A stretch of DNA of 64,000 bases from Io17-Chloro-G2 sp034420695 (GTDB lineage: Bacteria > Chloroflexota > Dehalococcoidia > Lucifugimonadales > UBA3495), in assembly GCA_034420695.1 (NCBI GenBank), contig DAOULB010000052.1, positions 62,001 to 126,000 of the forward strand. The letters run 5' to 3'. The notes under the pieces were generated by a model. The model saw only the letters and a program-made list of their open reading frames with translations. It was not told the origin of the DNA and ran no database searches. Below are positions 17,684 through 25,601 of this stretch, piece by piece. Made by a program: the position numbers and the translations under genes. Within the stretch, counting starts at the first letter, position 1, and the number at the start of each line of letters is the position of its first letter.

Positions 17684-17725
17684 CCGGTCCGAACAGTCCG
17701 CTCAGCGGACCCTTGTTCGGACCGG
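17684..17725. terminator. Compound hairpin downstream of groEL
   Basis: Outer 12-bp perfect arms (CCGGTCCGAACA at 17684-17695 with TGTTCGGACCGG at 17714-17725) enclose an inner GTCCGC-TCA-GCGGAC hairpin at 17696-17710. There is no T-tract immediately after, so it could end transcription, protect the groEL mRNA 3' end, or be a protein site. Confidence 0.55.
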
Positions 17726-17812
17726 CAGATGTCAGCGCCTTTTCCCCGTGCGCTCTGTTTGTTCAGGATTGACCGGAGGGTTGGTTTCGGGCCTGCCTCC
17801 TCGGTATGCCTA

Positions 17813-17831
17813 GCCGCCGGACGCCGGCGGC
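17813..17831. other. GC-rich hairpin
   Basis: GCCGCCGG at 17813-17820 and CCGGCGGC at 17824-17831 with a three-base loop. No T-tract follows. Possible structural or weak terminator element in the groEL 3' spacer. Confidence 0.4.
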
Positions 17832-17995
17832 TCCCTTCCCTCATAGTCGCCTCTGTTGGTTGACTGTCTCTGTTATGTCATAGTCAGGCCATTGTTCAGG
17901 TATTCCTCAAGCAAACTTCGTCCTCCCCCCGCAGGGAAACCTTCTCGTAGCCAATCCGGCACTATTCTCAATCCCAGGCAAAGGAGAGAAACCCA

Positions 17996-20077
17996 TTGCG
18001 GGCAGTCGTTAACGTCTTGGTCCTGGCGGGAATCCTTCTTGGAGTAGCCGGCGTCCTTTCGGTCTACGTGCGGGATACGGTAGTCGACGGCGATGAGGCC
18101 GCGAATCGCGCCGCCTCCGCCCTCGCGCATCCCAATGTCCGTGACTTTATCGCGGAAAAGATTGTTGAGCAGCTTGTTGCTGCTCAGCCCAACGCATTGG
18201 CGGCGCGTCCCGTTCTGAAGCAGGTGGTGTCGGGCATCATAGGGTCGGAGATTTTCCGCCCGGTGTACGAGGCGGCAATCCGGGACCTGCACCATACGGT
18301 ATTCCTTGGCGATATAGATACATTCACGGTGCAGTTGACCGACATGGTCTTGATCGTGAGGACTCAAGCCGCCGTCCTCAGCCCCGAGTTGAGCGCACAG
18401 ATACCCGACGACATTACCGATACCCTCATCGAAGTGCAGTCCCACCCTCTTATCGAAGACGCCGCCCGGGCAACCTCGGCCATTCGTTTCCTGGCCTTCC
18501 TCCTGCCTTTGGCGTCGGTCGTGGCTTTTGGCGCCTCGATATTCCTGGCGTCTGACCGTCGGCAGGCCTGGCTCAGGGTCGGCCTGGCAATCATAGCCGT
18601 CGGCATGCTTGTTCTCATCGCTGAACTGGGGCTGCGGGAACTCGTTGTCCGCCAGTTCGAAGACGGCGCCGCGCGCGATGTCGCCCGCGATTTCTGGAAT
18701 GCCTTCGTATCCCACTTGCACATCTGGGTGCTGCTCATCACCGGCTTGGGGGCCATGATGGTAGCCGCCGTGTGGTGGATGTCGGAACCCGCTGACCTCA
18801 CCGCCCGCCTGTCCCAGGCGCGGCGGTTTTTGGAACCTCCGGCCGGAGTCTTCCCGCGGTTGCTTTGGGTGGCAATCTGGATGCTGGTAGGCGCCTTCAT
18901 GGTCTTCAAATGGCAGGAGGCCGCCCGCGTCATCGTTACCCTGGCCGGAGTCATCCTTGCTTTCAACGCCATGGCTGAACTGTTGCGCCTGATTGCTCCT
19001 GGCCAGATGGGGACCTCTCCCGGTTTGAAGCTTCCGGCCCCCCGGCCCGCGCTGAAGTGGCTGGTGGTTGGCGGAGGGCTCCTGGCTGCCATTGCTGTCA
19101 TCGTCCTGGGTTACTTGGCCATCGGCCAAAGCGGCGGAGAAGGCCCAGTGGCCAGACCCTTCGACCCACGGTGTAATGGCCATGTTCCTCTATGCGACCG
19201 GCGGCTGGACAACATGACAATCGCCGCAACGCACAACTCCATGTCCAATCCGGAAGACGATTTCGTTCTTGCCAACCACTCCAAGGGCATCATTCCCCAG
19301 TTGGAAGCCGGCTACCGTGGACTGCTGATTGACCTCCACTACGGTATCGAATCGAAGCGGTCGAAAGTAGTTGTGACCGATGTGGCCCCGGCTACGCAAC
19401 AGGAACGGGAACTGCTGGTGCAAGAATTAGGCGGCGCTGCGGTGCGTTCGGCCGAGGAACTCCGAAGACGCCTCATGGAAGCAGGCGGGATCCGGGATGT
19501 TTATCTCTGTCACGTCGAGTGCGAGCTTGGCGCCATCCACTTTTCCACTGAGCTGGAGCGAATCCGCGCCTGGCTCGAAGCCAACCCTCGCGAGGTGCTG
19601 GTAATTGTCATCCAAGACCACGTAAGCCCCAACGATGTGGCCCGCACCCTCGAAGCTGCCGGCCTGGCGAAGTACGTTCACTCCCAAGTCTTGGGTGATC
19701 CCTGGCCTACGCTGCGCGAAATGATTGATTCCGGTCGGCGGCTGTTTGTGATGGCTGAAAACGACTCCGGCGGCATACCCTGGTACCACGACGCGTTTAC
19801 CTTCACCCAAGAGACCCCGTACACCTTCGAAAAGGTCGAAGACTTCAACTGCCGCCCCAATCGCGGCCTGCCGGACAGTCCCCTTTTCATGGTCAACCAC
19901 TGGGTCACGCCGGCCTTGGCCGAAGCCGGCGGCTTGGCCAATTCCGCCGCAGTCCTCAACGAACGCATCGCCGATTGCCGGGAGCAACGGGGCCTGACAC
20001 CCAACATCATCGGAATCGATTTTTACACTCAAGGCGATGTCTTGGCCGTAGTAGCAGCCCTAAACGGGCTCCGGTAA
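17996..20077 (+). CDS. Multi-pass membrane protein with C-terminal PI-PLC-like phosphodiesterase domain
   Basis: 693 residues from TTG 17996, with AAAGGAGAG seven bases upstream. One helix lies at about 4-25, then an extracytoplasmic-looking region to about 160, then several membrane helices between about 165 and 380. From about residue 400 a PI-PLC X-like domain begins with LDNMTIAATHNSMSNPED. Further blocks GYRGLLIDLHYG, VYLCHVECELG and REVLVIVIQDHVSP resemble the barrel strands of this superfamily. His and Asn in THNSM and the LHYG and CHVE His residues are candidate catalytic residues. The domain probably faces outward; lipid or phosphodiester substrate unknown. Confidence 0.75.
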   Translation: MRAVVNVLVLAGILLGVAGVLSVYVRDTVVDGDEAANRAASALAHPNVRDFIAEKIVEQLVAAQPNALAARPVLKQVVSGIIGSEIFRPVYEAAIRDLHHTVFLGDIDTFTVQLTDMVLIVRTQAAVLSPELSAQIPDDITDTLIEVQSHPLIEDAARATSAIRFLAFLLPLASVVAFGASIFLASDRRQAWLRVGLAIIAVGMLVLIAELGLRELVVRQFEDGAARDVARDFWNAFVSHLHIWVLLITGLGAMMVAAVWWMSEPADLTARLSQARRFLEPPAGVFPRLLWVAIWMLVGAFMVFKWQEAARVIVTLAGVILAFNAMAELLRLIAPGQMGTSPGLKLPAPRPALKWLVVGGGLLAAIAVIVLGYLAIGQSGGEGPVARPFDPRCNGHVPLCDRRLDNMTIAATHNSMSNPEDDFVLANHSKGIIPQLEAGYRGLLIDLHYGIESKRSKVVVTDVAPATQQERELLVQELGGAAVRSAEELRRRLMEAGGIRDVYLCHVECELGAIHFSTELERIRAWLEANPREVLVIVIQDHVSPNDVARTLEAAGLAKYVHSQVLGDPWPTLREMIDSGRRLFVMAENDSGGIPWYHDAFTFTQETPYTFEKVEDFNCRPNRGLPDSPLFMVNHWVTPALAEAGGLANSAAVLNERIADCREQRGLTPNIIGIDFYTQGDVLAVVAALNGLR

Positions 20078-20107
20078 CGGACTCCGGTAACGGACTCCGG
20101 CAAGGGG
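20069..20107 (+). repeat. 13-bp tandem repeat spanning a stop codon
   Basis: CTCCGGTAACGGA occurs at 20069-20081 and 20082-20094, with a partial third copy from 20095. The TAA in the first copy is the stop of the PI-PLC-like gene, so the 3' end of the gene seeded the array. Confidence 0.85.
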
Positions 20108-20216
20108 ACCGCTGCACCGGCCTCCAGCAATCGGCAAGGCGCACCCGTCCCCGTAATCGCCTTTCGGTGCACCGGAAACTATCATCATGAAGACCCTGCC
20201 GGCGCCATGCCCGCGG

Positions 20217-20245
20217 TTGACAATCCACCCCCGCTATCCGATATT
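20217..20245 (+). promoter_or_regulatory. Predicted promoter matching that of groEL
   Basis: TTGACA at 20217-20222, 17-base spacer and GATATT at 20240-20245. It shares TTGACAATC and CTATC-s-GATATTT with the site at 15869, at identical spacing. The distance to the start codon implies a leader of roughly 145 bases. Confidence 0.55.
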
Positions 20246-20347
20246 TGCCGCATCCAGTCCTTCATGCAGAACGCTTGGTCTGAGCCTGCTTGTCTCCCAA
20301 TGGTTCGGAGTTACCGGTTGGGTCACTGGAAATAATTGACTCGATTC

Positions 20348-20379
20348 TGCCGGGAGCCTTCTTGCTGGCTTTCCCGGCA
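20348..20379. terminator. Hairpin in the leader before the dUTPase-like gene
   Basis: TGCCGGGA at 20348-20355 pairs with TCCCGGCA at 20372-20379. It sits between the predicted promoter and the ribosome site, so it could be an attenuator or merely the terminator of upstream transcripts. No long T-run follows. Confidence 0.45.
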
Positions 20380-20396
20380 TTAGTTTCTGGAGGACC

Positions 20397-20915
20397 ATGA
20401 GCAGCGGCGCTTTGGACCGCGACACCATCGGCAAGCTCTTACAAGGTCCTTCACCTTTGGTGGAGTCCTACGTTTCCCTGGAGCAGCAACTCCAACCCAA
20501 CGGCTTCGACCTGACCCTTCGTGAGGTTGCCTGCCTCACGTCCCCGGGGAGAATGGGCAGCCTTCCCGGCGACCGGGATATCTCCGATTCGGTCCCGCTG
20601 CAATTCGATCCTGCCGGGTGGGTAATGCTGCCTCCTGGGCCCCACTTGGTGCTGTTCAACGAGGTTGTCCACCTGCCCCTGGACCTCATGGCCCTTGGCC
20701 GGCCCCGCTCCAGCCTGCTCCGCAGCGGCGCGGCCATTCACACCGCGGTTTGGGACGCCGGTTACCGCGGGCGCTCTCAGGCCCTGCTGACCGTGTACCA
20801 CCCCGGGGGCTTCTGGGTGCAGCAGAACGCCGGGCTGCTGCAACTGGTCTTCTTCAGGCTGGCCCAGCCCGTGGCCGAAGGCTACCAAGGCCGTTTCCTC
20901 GCCGAAAACCTGTAG
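20397..20915 (+). CDS. dUTPase / dCTP deaminase-family protein
   Basis: 172 residues. The trimeric dUTPase-fold signature GRPRSSLLRSGAAIHTAVWD (100-120) is followed by AGYRGRSQALLTVYHPGG and LLQLVFF, matching the dCTP deaminase/dUTPase superfamily. In dCTP deaminase the strand after the GxxG turn carries a catalytic Glu (Glu138 in E. coli); here the aligned position is about Thr132, so deamination is doubtful and dUTP hydrolysis more likely. GGAGG lies four bases before the ATG. queG follows on the same strand. Confidence 0.8.
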   Translation: MSSGALDRDTIGKLLQGPSPLVESYVSLEQQLQPNGFDLTLREVACLTSPGRMGSLPGDRDISDSVPLQFDPAGWVMLPPGPHLVLFNEVVHLPLDLMALGRPRSSLLRSGAAIHTAVWDAGYRGRSQALLTVYHPGGFWVQQNAGLLQLVFFRLAQPVAEGYQGRFLAENL

Positions 20916-20946
20916 CTCTCCGGACACCGGCCTCTCTAACAAGCCA

Positions 20947-22200
20947 ATGAACCAGTCCATTGCCGACATAACCACCCAAGTGACGCAGTCCGCCTTGGAC
21001 GCCGGTTTCGACTTGGTGCGGTTCACCGGCGCCGGCGAGTTCCAGCGGGACCGGGATGCTGCCTTGGAGCGGCTGAGCGATGGATTGATGGACGGCCTGC
21101 CCTGGTACACCGAGAGCCGGGTCCTCCGGGGCAGCGACCCCCAACAACTGTTGCCCGGCGCCCGCAGCATCATCACCTTGGGACTGAGCTATTTCGCCGC
21201 CCACGAGCCCGGTCAGGCCCGTCCTGTCCTCGGCGGCAGGATCGCCCGCTACGCCCTGGGCCGGGACTACCACCGGGTGATGAAGTCCCGTATGAAGTCC
21301 TTGGTGCAGTCCTTCTCCGAAACCCTTGACCTGCCGGTTGAAGCCCGCTGGTACGTGGACGACGGCCCCATGCTGGACCGCGCCGCTGCAGCCCGCTCCG
21401 GCTTGGGCTGATTCGGCAAGAACACCAACATACTCACCCCCGGCCACGGTTCCTGGATTTTCTTGGGGCAGATAGTGACCAACCTGGAACTGGCACCAGA
21501 CCAACCCCTCCTCAAGTCCTGCGGAGAATGTACCCTCTGCATCGAAGCTTGCCCCACCGGGGCCATCGTCCGGCCCTACGTCTTGGACAACACCCGTTGC
21601 ATCTCCCACCTCACCATCGAAAACCGGGGCCCGGTTCCAATCCCGCTGAGACCCCTGATGCAGGACTGGGTCTTCGGCTGCGACATCTGCCAGGACGTGT
21701 GCCCGGTGAACCGCAAGGCCGCCCCGGCCCGGCGTCCGCTGCCCTCCCCACAGCCTCCGTCCGGAGAAGCACCCTTTGCCGGAACGCCCCCGGAGCGGGT
21801 TATCGACTTGGTGGCGGTGCTCGAAATGACCCTTGAAGAATTCCAAGCCAACTTCCGCGGCAGCCCGGTAAAACGGGCCCGGTGGAGCGGCTTGTTGCGC
21901 AACGCTTGCGTAGCCTTGGGCAACTCCGCAAATCCCCGGGCAATTCCCGCGTTGCTGGCTGCCCTGGAACATACTGAAGCTCTGGTCAGGGGCCACGCCG
22001 CCTGGGCCCTGGGTCGGCTGGGCGGCCCCAAAGCCGCAACCGCACTGCGGTCGGCCTTGACAATCGAGGAGGACCCCTGGGTTAGGGAGGAGATTGAGTC
22101 AGCCTTGAGGACATTCGCCCTCAAGGGAACGTGCTCAGATAACCCAAACTATCCGGAAGGAGTCAAAGTCGGGGAGAATTTGCTTGAATCGGACCCGTGA
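20947..22200 (+). pseudogene. queG: Epoxyqueuosine reductase gene interrupted by TGA at a conserved Trp
   Basis: QueG reduces epoxyqueuosine to queuosine in tRNA with a cobalamin and two [4Fe-4S] clusters. The first 154 codons end at TGA 21409-21411 inside AARSGLG-stop-FGKNTN; the family has Trp here (GLGWxGK), so TGG has become TGA. The same frame then runs intact through CGECTLCIEACPTGAI, CDICQDVCPVNRK and a C-terminal HEAT-like helical part to 22200. Everything else looks functional, so this is a very recent nonsense mutation or a base-call error. A separate restart downstream would lack the cobalamin domain. Confidence 0.88.
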
Positions 22201-22316
22201 AGGCAGCGTATCTAACGTACCACCGGGCCGCAATAGAGTCATGAAAAGCTGGTTAAGTGTATACTCCTATTGTCAACCCGTCCTTTCGACGCGTCCAACG
22301 GAGAGTGCCGCCAACC

Positions 22317-22559
22317 ATGGACCAAGTCTATCTTTTCAAGGCAACCCTGGTTGAGGAAGAAGACGGGCGATGGAGCGCGTGGATAGACAACCTTCCTGGT
22401 TGCTCCACATGGGGCTACACCAAGGACGAAGCCTTGACATCTTTACAGGATGCCGCCGAACTGGTCGTGGAGGATATGATCGAGTGTGGGGAAACCATTC
22501 CCACTATGGACGAAGATGTGAAGGGCGCTGAAACACTACGCGTTGCCGTTCCTACATGA
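22317..22559 (+). CDS. hicB: HicB-family antitoxin-like protein
   Basis: 80 residues of the HicB/UPF0150 fold: YLFKATLVEEEDGRWSAWID, then LPGCSTWGYTKDEALTSLQD and AAELVVEDMIECGE. This is the typical degenerate RNase H-like HicB domain without the C-terminal DNA-binding part. The start at 22317 (GGAGAG ten bases upstream) fits the domain better than an upstream ATG at 22257. TATACT at 22260-22265 is a possible -10 element. It overlaps hicA as ATGA, with antitoxin first. Confidence 0.82.
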   Translation: MDQVYLFKATLVEEEDGRWSAWIDNLPGCSTWGYTKDEALTSLQDAAELVVEDMIECGETIPTMDEDVKGAETLRVAVPT

Positions 22560-22812
22560 CCTCCCCCACCAACCTCGTTTATGTCTTGCGCAATGTTCCC
22601 ATTCGAGAGTTGGTTCAAGCGTTGGAGCGAGACGGTTTCATCTACCGTCGCGCCAAAGGGTCACAAAGAATTTACAGGCATGAAGACCGTCGGAGAGTCG
22701 TCCTTCATTACACAGGCCGAATGAAACCCTGCCCCGCGGGACCTTAAGTCAATTCCTGCGCGACACCCAGTGGACTGAGCAAGACGCCAGACGCTTGGGG
22801 CTCGTCAGGTGA
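22556..22812 (+). pseudogene. hicA: HicA-family mRNA interferase toxin gene with a one-base frameshift
   Basis: The start MTSPTNLVYVLRNVPIRELV continues with LERDGFIYRRAKGSQRIYRH and VVLHYTGRMK, a HicA double-stranded RNA-binding fold with Ser in place of the usual catalytic His region (KGSQ for KGSH). The frame then ends early at TAA 22745. A +1 shift near the AAA at about 22722-22724 restores TLPRGTLSQFLRDTQW and a stop at 22810-22812, matching the normal HicA C-terminus. Loss of one A from an A-run is the simplest cause. With both changes the toxin is likely inactive. Confidence 0.82.
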
Positions 22813-22902
22813 ACATGGTCAACGCCAGAACCGGAATAGGTTCAATCTCGGTCGACTAACTTATCTGGTTATTGGCGTGCGGCTGCCCTGCAAAGAGGGG
22901 TG

Positions 22903-22929
22903 CACTCCCAAGCCCAGAGCCTGGGAGTG
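22903..22929. terminator. Hairpin between hicA and the convergent EVE gene
   Basis: CACTCCCA at 22903-22910 pairs with TGGGAGTG at 22922-22929. It sits between two convergent genes, where a two-way terminator would be useful, but no T-tract is visible. Confidence 0.4.
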
Positions 22930-22958
22930 GCTGAAACGTCCGCCAGCGGCCTGGCTCT

Positions 22959-23588
22959 TTAGCTCGCCGGCTGGAAGCGCCCTCGTTGCCGCCTTGGAGC
23001 AGGAGCTGCGGCTTCGGCCCCGTTGTTCTGCCCGGCTCCGGCCTCCGGTTCCTGGGGGGTGTTGCGCTTGCGGCGGCCCGAGCTTTTCCTGCGCTTGGAG
23101 TCCTGGGGCACCGGCAGGGGTGTCGGCACGTATTCCTTCCCGAACTTCAGCTTCTTCATCTCCTCTTCCACCAAGAGGAAGTCGCTCTTGGGCAGAAGAT
23201 GAAGATTGCCCTGGAATGCCATGTACCAGTTTTCCGGGGGCCAGCGCTTTACGTACTCCAGCCGCGGGGCCAGCATGTTGGCGTCGATGCACTGGGCGTC
23301 TTCCAGCACCACTTCCGGCTTGATCTTGACCCGGAAGGGCCAGTTCGCCGCCCCCTCCGGCTCCCAAACCGGCTCTTCCTCGGGGAAATAAGAAGAAGTG
23401 ACCGTGGCCGTGGCAGTAAACCGCCGCATTCCCGATACGTAGAACAGCACCCGGTCGCCCGAGGACACGCGTTGCAGCTTCCTTTTCTGCTGGGACTTCA
23501 GACCCTGGATGGTAAATCCCAGGTTCTGGGTTATTCGATAATTCTCGGTGTTGCTTACAATCATCCAGAAATTGGATGGCATCGACAA
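22959..23588 (-). CDS. EVE (PUA-like) domain protein
   Basis: 209 residues. The first ~150 form an EVE domain: FWMIVSNTENYRITQNLGFT, then SGDRVLFYVSGMRRFTATATV, and WPFRVKIKPEVVL. EVE domains bind modified bases in DNA or RNA. The C-terminal ~50 residues are low-complexity, rich in Lys, Arg, Gln and Glu, as in nucleic-acid-binding tails. It is convergent with hicBA and alone on its strand. EVE genes often sit near toxin-antitoxin or restriction genes, which fits weakly here. Confidence 0.85.
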   Translation of the reverse strand: MSMPSNFWMIVSNTENYRITQNLGFTIQGLKSQQKRKLQRVSSGDRVLFYVSGMRRFTATATVTSSYFPEEEPVWEPEGAANWPFRVKIKPEVVLEDAQCIDANMLAPRLEYVKRWPPENWYMAFQGNLHLLPKSDFLLVEEEMKKLKFGKEYVPTPLPVPQDSKRRKSSGRRKRNTPQEPEAGAGQNNGAEAAAPAPRRQRGRFQPAS

Positions 23589-23679
23589 ACCTCGGCCGGC
23601 GTTCAGACATTCGGAGCCGGCTGCTACTTGAAGCCGGGTACCAATTAAAGCCGGGTGTTAATTGAAGAAGGATGTTCTA

Positions 23680-23934
23680 TCAGGCCGCCTGCTCCGTGCG
23701 GGCCAGTAGAACATCCCGGATTACCTCGACCGCTCCCCTTAGCTCGGCTTGGCCCTGTTCCAATGCGCCAACCCAGGCCTCCAAGGTACCAACCTTGGCC
23801 TCCAGCCGGTCCATGCGGTCCTCAAATCGGTCCATTCGACGCTCCAAGCGATTGAACAGCGAAAGCATCAATCCAGCGAGCCCAACGAATCCCGCACCCC
23901 ACACCGCCAGAATTGTTATCATTTCAGGCGTCAT
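23680..23934 (-). CDS. Small membrane-anchored coiled-coil protein
   Basis: 84 residues from ATG 23934. One hydrophobic helix (ITILAVWGAGFVGLAGLML) is followed by heptad-like repeats FNRLERRMDRFEDRMDRLEA and a longer coiled coil. On the minus strand TATAAT lies only eight bases before the ATG, so the transcript may be leaderless. A longer version starting at 23973 is possible. No family function recognised. Confidence 0.55.
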   Translation of the reverse strand: MTPEMITILAVWGAGFVGLAGLMLSLFNRLERRMDRFEDRMDRLEAKVGTLEAWVGALEQGQAELRGAVEVIRDVLLARTEQAA

Positions 23935-24144
23935 ACTCCAATTATACACAGTGAACACGCCCCAAGACAGCAATGGCCCAATCTTTAGCCCGGCTTGATT
24001 CTTCCGCCGGCGTCAACCTGAACCGCGGTTGCCCTCGTTCCCCGCTTGTTGTAATATCCGTGCTGCTGAAGCCCCCGGCGGGCCCGGGTTTACGTTCCAG
24101 GCCCTTCGGGCGCTGACGGTTATTCCAAACGACCGGAGTTTCGC

Positions 24145-25320
24145 ATGGCAACCAGCGGATCAAGGGAAAGGGATATAGCCATCGTCGGCGTGGCCGAGTC
24201 CGACGTCATGGGCACCACCCCCGATAAGTCCTCCCTGCAGCACCACGGCGAGGCGGCCTACAACGCATTGGAGGACGCCGGGCTTGCCAAGAGCGACGTC
24301 GACGGCCTTCTCACCGCCGGCTTCTCCACCCTGGCCACCGCCGAATACTTGGGAATCCATCCCGGTTTCACCGACAACACCTCCGTCGGCGGGTCCTCCT
24401 TCGTTATCCACGTCGCCCACGCCGCCGCCGCCATCCGGGCGGGATACTGCGAGGTGGCCCTGATTACCCACGGCGAGGCGGGCCGCTCCCGCCGGGCCCC
24501 TATCCCCGGCGACCCCAACCTTCCCATGGCCCAGTACGAGGCCCCTTACGGCATGCTGGGGCCGCCCATCAACTACTCCATGGCCTGCTCCCGCTACATG
24601 CACCTGTACGGGGAGGAGAAGACCCGCCAAGGGATGGCCGAGATTGCCGTGGCCACCCGCAAGTGGGCCAATCTCAACCCCAAAGCCGTCATGTACGAGA
24701 CCCCGATGAGCTTTGACGATTATCACAACTCGCGGTGGGTCTCCTGGCCTTTCCACCTGTTCGACTGCTGCCTGGTTACTGACTCCGGCGCCGCCATCAT
24801 CGTGACCACCGCCGAGCGGGCTCGCAGCCTCCGCAAGGAGCCCGTCTGGTTGCTGGGGGCCGCCGAGGGCCACGACCACAACATCATCAGCCAGATGCCA
24901 AACCTGACTTCCACTTGGGCCAGGGAGAGCGGCCCCAACGCCCTCAAGCGGGCCGGGCTTACCCACGGCGACGTAGACCTGGCGATGATCTACGACTCCT
25001 TCACCTACACCGTCATGGTGACCTTGGAATCCCTGGGCTTCTGCGGTCCCGGGGAAGCCGCCGACTTCGTAGCCAACCAGCGGACCGCCCCCGGCGGCGA
25101 CTTCTCCATGAACACCAGCGGCGGCGGGCTGTCCTACACCCACTCGGGCATGTACGGCAGCTTCCTGCTGGTCGAAGCCGTGAGGCAACTCAGGGGCGAA
25201 GCCGGAGACCGGCAAGTGCACAAGAAGGGAGACCCCAACAGCAACCCGGCCATCACCCTGGTCAATGGCACCGGCGGCTCCCTGTCCTCCACCGGCACCG
25301 TGCTCCTCGCCACCGGTTAG
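24145..25320 (+). CDS. Thiolase-superfamily protein lacking the nucleophilic cysteine
   Basis: 391 residues of the thiolase/SCP2-thiolase type: IAIVGVAESD, LQHHGEAAYNALEDAGL, and a C-terminal half with MNTSGGGLSYTHSGMYG and the final NGTGGSLSSTGTVLLATG. The position expected for the catalytic Cys reads SVGGSSFVIHVAHAA, with Ser and no Cys, so it is probably not an ordinary acetyl-CoA acetyltransferase. Such proteins often work with a small DUF35/OB-fold partner; none is adjacent. A strong terminator follows. Confidence 0.82.
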   Translation: MATSGSRERDIAIVGVAESDVMGTTPDKSSLQHHGEAAYNALEDAGLAKSDVDGLLTAGFSTLATAEYLGIHPGFTDNTSVGGSSFVIHVAHAAAAIRAGYCEVALITHGEAGRSRRAPIPGDPNLPMAQYEAPYGMLGPPINYSMACSRYMHLYGEEKTRQGMAEIAVATRKWANLNPKAVMYETPMSFDDYHNSRWVSWPFHLFDCCLVTDSGAAIIVTTAERARSLRKEPVWLLGAAEGHDHNIISQMPNLTSTWARESGPNALKRAGLTHGDVDLAMIYDSFTYTVMVTLESLGFCGPGEAADFVANQRTAPGGDFSMNTSGGGLSYTHSGMYGSFLLVEAVRQLRGEAGDRQVHKKGDPNSNPAITLVNGTGGSLSSTGTVLLATG

Positions 25321-25348
25321 ACTCGGCCGAGTTCCCGGAACAAGCACA

Positions 25349-25380
25349 AAGGGGCGCTCCCATTGCTGGGGGCGCCCCTT
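25349..25380 (+). terminator. Rho-independent terminator after the thiolase-like gene
   Basis: AAGGGGCGCTCCC at 25349-25361 pairs with GGGGGCGCCCCTT at 25368-25380 (13 bp including one G-T pair), loop ATTGCT, followed by ACTTTTG. The strongest terminator-like hairpin in the window. Confidence 0.8.
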
Positions 25381-25601
25381 ACTTTTGCCTCCGGCCTACC
25401 ATTTCCTGCGGGTTCCCCCTCTTGGAAAACCCGTTCCGCAGGCAAATGCCACGAACTGACCAGATTCGCCAAACCTCGCTGATTTTGTCCTTTAGTACAT
25501 TTTTTAAATTTTGGTAATATCCCCTCGAATTGAATGCTGGTCTGGCGGCCTGGCCGACCATTCCACCAACATACGCCCCACGGGCGAAAGGATATTATCT
25601 G

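Larger units (their letters stand above)
17629..17995. other. groEL downstream spacer
   Basis: 367 bases without a gene. It contains the compound hairpin at 17684-17725 and a second short hairpin at 17813-17831, then AAAGGAGAG just before the next gene. Nothing else is recognised. Confidence 0.6.
20078..20396. other. Leader region of the dUTPase/dCTP-deaminase-like gene
   Basis: 319 bases with no gene. They hold the tail of the 13-bp repeat, the promoter at 20217-20245 and the hairpin at 20348-20379 just ahead of the GGAGG ribosome site at 20389-20393. Confidence 0.6.

Noticed and set aside
21409..21411. UGA read as tryptophan (alternative genetic code)
   Set aside because: lspA, rarA, folP and many other genes end in TGA at expected places, several in tight overlaps, so UGA is a normal stop here.
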